Shown: in pieces, positions 50,089 to 57,029 of the stretch
Numbering within the stretch: position 1 is the first letter of the stretch
How the letters are laid out: each line of letters starts with the position of its first letter
Assembly (NCBI RefSeq): GCF_003966735.1
Contig: NZ_AP017378.1
Span: 3,306,905 to 3,370,904 of the forward strand
Direction of reading: 5' to 3'
DNA: 64,000 nucleotides
Source of the DNA: Desulfovibrio ferrophilus
Lineage (GTDB): Bacteria; Desulfobacterota; Desulfovibrionia; Desulfovibrionales; Desulfovibrionaceae
Translations under genes and position numbers: made by a program
Notes under the pieces: model-generated
Told to the model about the DNA's origin: nothing
Database searches by the model: none
Seen by the model: the letters and a program-made list of their open reading frames with translations, nothing else

Positions 50089-52038
50089 TCAGAAGGTCAG
50101 TTTCACACCCACCATGCCGTTGGTGCCAGGCATGGGGTAGTTGGGCTTGTATTCGTAGTCTTCGTCGGTGATGTTCTGCACCGAGAGGTACAGTTCACCC
50201 TCGGCGTCCCAGTCGTCGAGGAAGAAGGTCCAACCGAGGCGGGCATTGACCAGGAAGTGGTCATCCACCTTCTCGGTATTGCTGGTGCCGGCTTTTCTGA
50301 CCTGTTTCAGGGCGTACATATCCGAGACATATTCGCAGTCCATGGAAAGGTTGAAGTCTTCCAGGAATTGCCAGTTGAAACCGCCACTGACTGTGGTCTC
50401 AGGCACATAAGGCATGTCGCCGGGTGTGGAATTTTGAATAGTTAGCCCGGTAAACAGGGACAGGTCCGGTGTGGGGGTCACGCTGAGCGAGGCCTCGAAG
50501 CCTTCGATTTCGAATTCCTCGGTGTTGGACCATGTGGGCGGGAACGGCGGAAGCGTGAACACATAGCGGTCCTGGCCGTCGTCATGGAAGTAGGTCAAAT
50601 CGATCTTGAACAGGTCCTGGAAGGTATGGCTGATGCCAACTTCGACGTGTTCGACTTCTTCGGGTTCGATGTCCTGCCATTGGGCCGTGGGGAACAGGAT
50701 TACCACGTCATGCCCGGGGTAGGAGATGCCCTTGGACATGGAGGCATGGACCTCGGTGCTGCCGTATCCGGCTACGAGGCCGGCGTGGGGCGCGGTGCGG
50801 CTGTCGAATTTGTTGTGTTCGTACTGACGCACCCCCACGGAGGGAATGATGTGCCAGCCGTCGGTTTCGCCGATGAGATAACTGGTCGAGGCATAGGGCA
50901 TGGTCAGGGCGAAGCTGGGGGCCAGAACAGAGTCGTCGGTGCCGTTGTCGTAGGTGTAGCGAATATTGCCGTCCCACCACTGCTGGTCCAGGCCAACGGT
51001 TATTTCAAAGTCGTCGGTGATGTTGAATTGTTCTCTGGCCTTGAGGCCCCAGAACCAGAAGTCGTTGAGGCAGTCGTCGTCGGCGCCGGCTTGATCGCGC
51101 CAGTAGCCTTCACCGGCATTGGCAAAGAATTTGATTTCGCCGTGGGCCATGTCGAAGTCGTTGCTGAAGGTCAGCGAGGCCAGACGCATGCGGGTTTCGT
51201 AAGAGCCTTCCTTGGCTGCGGAGTTGTCGTCCGGTCCGGGGTCGCTGGCCTCATTGTCTACATTCAGGGCAAAGAGGCGGACATCCCAGTACTGGTTGAG
51301 CTGCACTCCGAGGTTACCGAACAGGCTGAACTGACGGCCATCGGCATCTTCCCTGTGTCCGTCGGAGCGGCGGAAGCCTTGGCCCATATAATAATCAAAT
51401 TCACCGATACGCCCACCGTGCTCCAGGGATTGGCTGATGGTGCCATAACTGCCTGCCGAGGCTTCGATGGTGGTGGTGAAATCGTCGCCTCGCATGCGCT
51501 TGGGCACGATATTGATGATGGACAGGGCATCACCGAAACGGTTGGGCTGTGGCCCTTTGAGGACCTCGATGGATTCGATGGGATCAACAGGGAGCAGGTC
51601 AATGAGGGGGTGGTTCCAGACTCCCATGTAAGCCGGAACGCCGTCGATAAATGTCTTGATTTCCGAACCGGGGCGACTGGAACCCATGCCGCGGATGAAT
51701 ACGGCCCCGCCTTCACCGCCGCCAAAGGCGCCCACGGGGTTGTGACGAGAAATGGTAACGCCCGGAGTGCGCCGCAGGGCGGAACTGAGATCCAACGCTC
51801 CCAGCTTGTCCATCTGCTCTTCGCTGACCACTGTGGAGGTTGCTCCATAGCGGTCGATTTCGTTCCCCTGGATGATGGGGGTGGCAATGACTTCGAGTTC
51901 TTCCAGCTCGACACTTTGGGTCGTGTTAGGAGCTGCGTCGGGCTGTGTGTCAGACTTCGGGCCGTCCGCATGGGCGGTGGTGGTCAGGAGCAGGGCCGCA
52001 AAAACGAGGATCAGGGCGGCCATCCGGTAAGATTTCAT
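50089..52038 (-). CDS. TonB-dependent outer-membrane receptor
   Basis: A 649-residue receptor: signal peptide (about 1-24, ending TTTAHA), a likely TonB box in VELEELEVIATPI, a plug domain (about 55-170, SALRRTPGVTISRHNPVGAFGG), then a 22-strand-type barrel ending in MVGVKLTF with the terminal aromatic needed for insertion. It imports a large or chelated ligand across the outer membrane. The plug contains IRGMGSSRPGSEIKTFIDGVPAYMG, common in siderophore and corrinoid receptors. It heads the methyltransferase/ABC operon. ATG 52038 is preferred over nearby starts for ribosome spacing. Confidence 0.9.
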   Translation of the reverse strand: MKSYRMAALILVFAALLLTTTAHADGPKSDTQPDAAPNTTQSVELEELEVIATPIIQGNEIDRYGATSTVVSEEQMDKLGALDLSSALRRTPGVTISRHNPVGAFGGGEGGAVFIRGMGSSRPGSEIKTFIDGVPAYMGVWNHPLIDLLPVDPIESIEVLKGPQPNRFGDALSIINIVPKRMRGDDFTTTIEASAGSYGTISQSLEHGGRIGEFDYYMGQGFRRSDGHREDADGRQFSLFGNLGVQLNQYWDVRLFALNVDNEASDPGPDDNSAAKEGSYETRMRLASLTFSNDFDMAHGEIKFFANAGEGYWRDQAGADDDCLNDFWFWGLKAREQFNITDDFEITVGLDQQWWDGNIRYTYDNGTDDSVLAPSFALTMPYASTSYLIGETDGWHIIPSVGVRQYEHNKFDSRTAPHAGLVAGYGSTEVHASMSKGISYPGHDVVILFPTAQWQDIEPEEVEHVEVGISHTFQDLFKIDLTYFHDDGQDRYVFTLPPFPPTWSNTEEFEIEGFEASLSVTPTPDLSLFTGLTIQNSTPGDMPYVPETTVSGGFNWQFLEDFNLSMDCEYVSDMYALKQVRKAGTSNTEKVDDHFLVNARLGWTFFLDDWDAEGELYLSVQNITDEDYEYKPNYPMPGTNGMVGVKLTF

Positions 52039-52083
52039 CATAAACCCCACTTAACTGGTTTGATTTGCTCGTAAACAACGTCC

Positions 52084-52143
52084 CGTGCGAGTAGCACGAA
52101 AAAATAATATTTACAACGGCACGGACTATCATCTAGTTATAAT
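52084..52143. promoter_or_regulatory. Divergent promoter region of receptor and TonB genes
   Basis: CGTGC (52084-52088) and GCACG (52094-52098) form a short inverted repeat in the gap between the divergent genes. TATAAT (52138-52143) is a perfect -10 for the TonB-like gene, but no good -35 is at 16-18 bases, which suggests an activator or a different sigma factor. No cobalamin riboswitch is seen. Confidence 0.45.
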
Positions 52144-52171
52144 GACTATGAAGTGGGTAGACGAAGTGATT

Positions 52172-53002
52172 ATGTGCCACAGTAGCGGCTCAGGTGTACT
52201 GCTTTCCAGGATTGCCCCTGTCTTGTCTTTGACCCTGCATGCCGTTCTTGTGTTGGCCTGCTTCTTTGTGGCCAATCTGAGCACACGGGCCCAGACTCTG
52301 GTTTGTCCTGTCGCCTATGAGGTTGCGCTGGTGACCTTGGAGGGTGCCGGGGGCAGTGGTCATTCAGAAGCTACTGCCGTTGCCGTTGAGCGGGTGGAAT
52401 CGCCCTTGCCGCGCCGAACTGTCCAACTGCAAGAAAAACCGAAAGTAGCACCATCCACGAAGCCCCTTGCGCAGAAGGAATCGAAATCAGACCCCTCTAC
52501 CCGTGTGATTCCGCGAGAAATCGCAGCTGCAAAGAGTGAACAGCAGAACAGTGATGAAGTAGCTGCTGCTCATGAGGACGGAGTCCACTCGGAGCATGAA
52601 GCATCCACTGCGTTGTCTAACGGCGGAGTTTCCACAGGAACCGGAACTGACGCCACGAGCCCGCAGGGACTGCCTTTGGGCATTGGCAATGGCTTGGGCC
52701 GTGGTGAGCTTGCGGGGGGCATAGGGCAGGTGGATGTCCTGCCAAGGATTACGCGCAAGATTGAACCGCGCTATCCGGCTGGTGCGCGCGAGGGTGGCGT
52801 GACCGGAAGTGTGAGCGTGAAGTTTCTGGTGGATCGGAATGGGCGGGTGCGCGAGCCGCAGGTGCTGTTTGCCGATCCTCAAGGTGTGTTCGAACAGAGT
52901 GCGCTCAGTGCCGTGCGCAGATGGCGATTCAAGGCAGCGAAAAAGGATGGGCAGCGAGTGGCAACCTGGGTGGTGTTACCCATCCGGTTCAGTCTTGAAT
53001 AA
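52172..53002 (+). CDS. tonB: TonB-like energy transducer
   Basis: A ~276-residue protein with an N-terminal membrane helix (about 12-33, SLTLHAVLVLACFFVANL), a long Ala/Ser/Pro/Glu/Lys periplasmic spacer and a C-terminal TonB domain (about 195-275: PRYPAGAREGGVTGSVSVKFLVDRNGRV through WRFKAAKKDGQRVATWVVLPI). It transmits proton-gradient energy to outer-membrane receptors; the divergent receptor is the obvious partner. exbB and exbD are not in the window. The start is uncertain: 52142 and 52148 are alternatives, but a TATAAT overlapping 52142 favours 52172. Confidence 0.8.
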   Translation: MCHSSGSGVLLSRIAPVLSLTLHAVLVLACFFVANLSTRAQTLVCPVAYEVALVTLEGAGGSGHSEATAVAVERVESPLPRRTVQLQEKPKVAPSTKPLAQKESKSDPSTRVIPREIAAAKSEQQNSDEVAAAHEDGVHSEHEASTALSNGGVSTGTGTDATSPQGLPLGIGNGLGRGELAGGIGQVDVLPRITRKIEPRYPAGAREGGVTGSVSVKFLVDRNGRVREPQVLFADPQGVFEQSALSAVRRWRFKAAKKDGQRVATWVVLPIRFSLE

Positions 53003-53063
53003 TGACGCAGTACGCGCAAAGCCCCGGGGCTCCTACAGAGCCGGAAGCATCGGCTGGGCTCGC

Positions 53064-54143
53064 TCAACTCAGTCTGAGCAGATGGTGGAAAAAGGTCTGC
53101 ACGAATTTCCCGGAGACAACATCGGGCAGGGTGAAGATGGGGGGGCGGCCATCCGGAAATTTGGACGTGTAGGCAAAGAACAGGTTGGCCGAGATGGCTC
53201 TCAGGGTTTTGGGCAGGAATTTTGTCACCGCAAGGTGACGTGCCTGTTCGCTGTCCAGATCAGACATGCGGCAGTTCAGGGGGCGGGAATCGTAGATCAG
53301 GCATTGCCCTTCATGGGACAGCGGGCAGCGAATGCGTGATTCGCTGTAGCCGTGCCACAGGCTGGCCGTGAGGCTGTCAGGATTTTCCGGGGTATAGCCC
53401 AGTTGGCGGATGCGTTTGCTGGCTGCGGCTCCTCGCTCGATGACCTCAAGGCGCTTTGCGCTATCCAGGACCATATTAATGGTGTGTGCGATGTATACGG
53501 CCTCGGCAAAGCACAGGGTCACCAACTCAAAACAGCAACGGTCATGATCCTGCCCGCAGTGTTCACAGGGGCCGGAGCAGGCCCCCTGAAGCAGGACGTC
53601 CACGTCTTCCACCGTGCGCTCGTAGTCCGCGAAGAATGGATACAGATCGACCAGATGTTTTGCTTCCAGAGAGGGTTCACGGACGGTGAGCCGTCCTTCC
53701 TGCTTGCCGTAACGGCGGACGAATCTCCATTGGGCAAAGTTTTGAGGCTTGGCCCGCAGGGGCTTCAGTTTCCGCCCGGCCAGTTTGTGGCCCAGGCCCT
53801 TGCGCAACAGATAGGCGTTCAGGACGGTCCCGGTGCGTCCGATGCCGTGGCGGCAATGGATGAGTACCTTCTTGCCCAGGTAGATGGCTTCGTCCATCCA
53901 TTCCAGCGCTTTTTCCAATTCAGCCAGATCTGGAGTTTCTTCGTCGGGGATTGGGAAATAATAGACCTCGAACCCGGATTGTTCTTCGTAGTCCTTCAGG
54001 TCACAGAATTCGGCGCAGAGGTTCAGGATGCAGTCAAGGCCTTCGGCGCGCAGGGCATCCAACGCCGGATAGGACATGGGTGCACCGCCCACGGCGATCT
54101 GGTCCGTGACCCAATCGGGGATATATGCCTTGCCCTTTGCCAT
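53064..54143 (-). CDS. Dual-specificity phosphatase fused to a YkgJ-type cysteine-cluster domain
   Basis: A 359-residue two-domain protein. Residues ~8-150 form a DSP/PTP-type phosphatase with the catalytic loop HCRHGIGRTGT (Cys97, Arg103) and a general-acid candidate Asp in IPDEETPD. Residues ~185-330 are a cysteine-cluster domain: CSGPCEHCGQDHDRCC, CPLSHEGQCLIYDSRPLNC, of YkgJ type, probably binding Fe-S or zinc. The fusion suggests a phosphatase controlled by redox state or metal, by inference. ATG 54143 is seven bases after the PEP-synthase-like gene, in the same operon. Confidence 0.82.
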   Translation of the reverse strand: MAKGKAYIPDWVTDQIAVGGAPMSYPALDALRAEGLDCILNLCAEFCDLKDYEEQSGFEVYYFPIPDEETPDLAELEKALEWMDEAIYLGKKVLIHCRHGIGRTGTVLNAYLLRKGLGHKLAGRKLKPLRAKPQNFAQWRFVRRYGKQEGRLTVREPSLEAKHLVDLYPFFADYERTVEDVDVLLQGACSGPCEHCGQDHDRCCFELVTLCFAEAVYIAHTINMVLDSAKRLEVIERGAAASKRIRQLGYTPENPDSLTASLWHGYSESRIRCPLSHEGQCLIYDSRPLNCRMSDLDSEQARHLAVTKFLPKTLRAISANLFFAYTSKFPDGRPPIFTLPDVVSGKFVQTFFHHLLRLS

Positions 54144-54150
54144 GCCGTTC

Positions 54151-56646
54151 TCAGAGGGAATCCAGAAATTCGTCAACCAGGTGTTGGACCTGTGTATCGC
54201 CGGTCAGTGCCATGTCCAGTAGGCGTGTCTTGCCCAGCAGCATGCCGATGAGTGTCAGGTTCAGTTCAACCTTTGGTGCCGGGGCGGCCATGAATCGGGC
54301 ATCGAGCATGTCCCCTTTGCTGGTGACCGTGAAGCCCGCGCTAGTCAGAACCTTGCGGACCAGTTCCAGACGCAGCATGCGCTTGCCGATTTCGGCACCG
54401 CCGCCCTTGAATCTGAAATTGATGTAGTTGGACTCGGGCACTGGCCCACAGATCGTGTCGATGACCGCGAAGTGATATCCAAAGCGCATCAATAGATGCA
54501 TGTAGTCCTTGCCCAGTATCGCGTAGCTGGCCAAAGTCTTGGATTCCAGGCTGATGATACCCCCGGAAACCTTATCGAATTCCTCCCAGTCGAAGGCCAG
54601 CAGGCTTCCGTCCCATTGGATGTCCGGATGGTTCAGTCCTTCCCAGAAGGCACTGATGGCATCGCTGGCGAAATGGCAGGGATCAAGGGTGTCCGTGGTT
54701 GCAGCCTGCGGGGTCAGCCCTCCACCCAGATCAAGCATGTACATGGTCATGGGCAGGCCACCCTCGAAGCGCCGTGCCTTTGCCAGCCCCCTGCCGCCCT
54801 TACCCACCAGGGAGAACATCTCCGAAACACCGGTTTCGTGACAGAAGCGCACGATATCGTGAATGGAACGACAGCCCTGGGGGGCAAACTCCGAAGCGTC
54901 GGGGTTGGTCAGGTGCAGGGGGGCAACAAGATTCATGACCTCGGCCATGCGGCGATGGAAGGGGGTGTCGCGTGGTGCTGGTGGACGGCCAGCCAGGGCC
55001 TTGAGTTCGCGAACTTCCCCTGCATAGATGTGACCGGTGTCTGCATAAACGGTGATTTGCATGCCATCAGTCAGGATGCGCGTGGCAAATTTGGCGTCCA
55101 CCACCACGGGCAATCCGAATTCGCGCGCAACGGATGCAAAATGGCTGGCTTTGGAGCCCGTGTCCGTGACCACGGCGGCAAGCCGTTCCAGAACACTGGC
55201 AAAAGCGGGAGACAGAGTGTCGGCTACCAGTACGCAGCCGTCGGCGACATCATCAAGATCGGTCAGACGCATGGGTTTGTAGACATGGCCGATGCCGATG
55301 CCCATGCTGGCGGGGTTGCCGCTGACCAGCAGCTCGTTATCAATGTCGTCGGGAGAGAGGCTGCTCTGCCTGTCGCATGACAGGGGTTCCACTTCGGAGA
55401 GTGGGCGGGATTGGACAACGAACAGTGAACCTCCGGGGTCCATGCACCATTCAATGTCCTGGGGGGCGCCCATCATTTTTTCCAGGCGCATCCCCACACG
55501 GGCCAGGGTCAGGGCGTGTTCCTCGGGCAAACAAGGACCGGCATCGGGCGTGTCACCGCAAACCACTTGCGGAGCACCGCCGCCTGCCCGGCGCTCGATG
55601 ATCGTTGGAACCTTGTCGCGGGTCAGGGTCAGGATCTCTGGCGAGGCACTGCCGTCCACCAGATTTCGCCCCATGCCCTGTACGGCATAGATGGCCAACT
55701 GCTCTCGCGAGGTATGCCCTGGATCACGGGTGTAGACCACGCCGGAGACCGAAGGGGTGATCATTTCTGTGACCAGAACAGCCATGGGAGTCAACTGGTC
55801 GGGCAGGCCGTAGCGGATGCGGTAGGTCACAGCCTTGGCGCTGTATTTGCTGGCGAGAACCCGTTTGTAGGCTGGTCCCAGATCCGAGAGAGCCACGTTC
55901 AACTCGGATTCGTACTGACCGGCAAAGGAAGCTGCAGAGTCTTCACCCACGGCGCTTGATCGGACGGCCAAACGTACGTCTCCACCTCGTGAGGCCGCCA
56001 AGTCGATGGCGTGCTTGCGGTATTCCTCTTCGATGCTGGGCGGAATGTCACCGCTAAGGATCAGGCGCTGGATTTCGGTGCAGACGTCGGAGACGAAACC
56101 CGGGGCATCCAGATTGACCTTGCCCAGCAGGGTGTCGATGCGTGGCCGCAGCTCATTGTATTCAATGAAATAATGGAAGGCACGGGTGGTGATGACGAAC
56201 CCTTGTGGCACGGGGAGGTCTCCCCGATCTGCCAGCAGGGCCAGATTGTGTGCCTTGCCGCCCGCCTGACCGGGCTCGCTGATGGCTTCGTTCAGGGTGA
56301 TGGCGTAAGGCGGTGAAAAGTCGAAGTCCGGCAGCTCGGCTGCCATGGTCAGGTAAAAGGAAATCTTGTTTCTGTAGTCCGGCAGGTCCAGATAGCGTCC
56401 GGGACTCATGGCCATCAGTTCGCGAACCAGAAAATCCGTCTGGACCATTAATTCGCGAACCAGGCTCTGGACACGGGTCCAGTCCGTGGGAGCGTTGCTG
56501 TAATACAGCTCTTCCAGCTCCGCGATCCGTTCCAAACAGGCCCGGTCGATCTCCAACAGGGACTTGAAGGACTCGTACTTTTTGCGCAGCAGAGTACCGG
56601 GAGCGAAGACCTGATAGGTCCAGTGTTTGAACAGCTCTTTGAACAT
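54151..56646 (-). CDS. PEP-synthase/PPDK-like protein with ATP-grasp and phosphohistidine domains
   Basis: An 831-residue protein. An N-terminal helical part (1-110) is followed by a PPDK_N-type ATP-grasp domain (about 115-425: GQAGGKAHNLALL, DVRLAVRSSAVGEDSAASFAGQ, DIEWCMDPGGSLFVVQSRPL) and a swivelling phosphohistidine domain (about 440-560) with TGSKASHFASVAREFG (His502). The usual C-terminal PEP/pyruvate-binding barrel is not recognisable; residues 560-831 are of unknown type. It may phosphorylate another target, as rifampicin phosphotransferase does with the same first two domain types. GGAG five bases before ATG 56646 sets the start. It overlaps nothing and follows a response-regulator gene. 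Confidence 0.78.
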   Translation of the reverse strand: MFKELFKHWTYQVFAPGTLLRKKYESFKSLLEIDRACLERIAELEELYYSNAPTDWTRVQSLVRELMVQTDFLVRELMAMSPGRYLDLPDYRNKISFYLTMAAELPDFDFSPPYAITLNEAISEPGQAGGKAHNLALLADRGDLPVPQGFVITTRAFHYFIEYNELRPRIDTLLGKVNLDAPGFVSDVCTEIQRLILSGDIPPSIEEEYRKHAIDLAASRGGDVRLAVRSSAVGEDSAASFAGQYESELNVALSDLGPAYKRVLASKYSAKAVTYRIRYGLPDQLTPMAVLVTEMITPSVSGVVYTRDPGHTSREQLAIYAVQGMGRNLVDGSASPEILTLTRDKVPTIIERRAGGGAPQVVCGDTPDAGPCLPEEHALTLARVGMRLEKMMGAPQDIEWCMDPGGSLFVVQSRPLSEVEPLSCDRQSSLSPDDIDNELLVSGNPASMGIGIGHVYKPMRLTDLDDVADGCVLVADTLSPAFASVLERLAAVVTDTGSKASHFASVAREFGLPVVVDAKFATRILTDGMQITVYADTGHIYAGEVRELKALAGRPPAPRDTPFHRRMAEVMNLVAPLHLTNPDASEFAPQGCRSIHDIVRFCHETGVSEMFSLVGKGGRGLAKARRFEGGLPMTMYMLDLGGGLTPQAATTDTLDPCHFASDAISAFWEGLNHPDIQWDGSLLAFDWEEFDKVSGGIISLESKTLASYAILGKDYMHLLMRFGYHFAVIDTICGPVPESNYINFRFKGGGAEIGKRMLRLELVRKVLTSAGFTVTSKGDMLDARFMAAPAPKVELNLTLIGMLLGKTRLLDMALTGDTQVQHLVDEFLDSL

Positions 56647-56659
56647 CAAGGCTCCGTGG

Positions 56660-57019
56660 CTAGCCGCCGAGGATCGTATCAACCTTTTGTTCAAGCTCAT
56701 CCTTGTCGATGGGCTTGACGCAGTAATCCTCGGCCCCGAGCTGCTGGCATTCGCGAGCAGTTTCCAGAGTGGGATACCCTGTGAGCATCATGACCTTGAT
56801 CGCCTTGGAGATCTTGCGGATTTCCTCCAGCACCTCGACCCCGGTCATCTTCTTGAGCTTGATGTCCAGGATGGCAAGGTCCACCGGGTTCTTGCGGCAA
56901 TGCTCCAGAGCCTCCTCCTCCTCGGTGAAGGAGGTGACGGAGTGCCCTTTGCGTTCCAGGATGCGCTTGATGAGCACGCCGGCGTCCATGACGTCGTCCA
57001 ATACGATGATATGGGCCAT
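56660..57019 (-). CDS. Single-domain response regulator
   Basis: A 119-residue receiver domain with the acid pair Asp8-Asp9, phospho-acceptor Asp52 (LAILDIKLKKMTG), Thr80 and Lys102 (VKPIDKDELE). There is no output domain, so it acts by protein contact or as a phosphorelay element. It is 10 bases downstream of the histidine kinase and 13 upstream of the PEP-synthase-like gene. The kinase is its likely phosphodonor, and the PEP-synthase-like protein or the phosphatase its likely target, by inference. Confidence 0.92.
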   Translation of the reverse strand: MAHIIVLDDVMDAGVLIKRILERKGHSVTSFTEEEEALEHCRKNPVDLAILDIKLKKMTGVEVLEEIRKISKAIKVMMLTGYPTLETARECQQLGAEDYCVKPIDKDELEQKVDTILGG

Positions 57020-57029
57020 TGTCTCTCCT

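Noticed and set aside
50584-52074. A 496-codon open frame antisense to the TonB receptor
   Set aside because: Glycine/valine-rich shadow with no recognisable domain; it would also run through the receptor's signal peptide region.
52051-52171. A cobalamin riboswitch before the TonB receptor
   Set aside because: The gap is only about 130 bases, shared by divergent promoters, and no B12-box sequence is seen.
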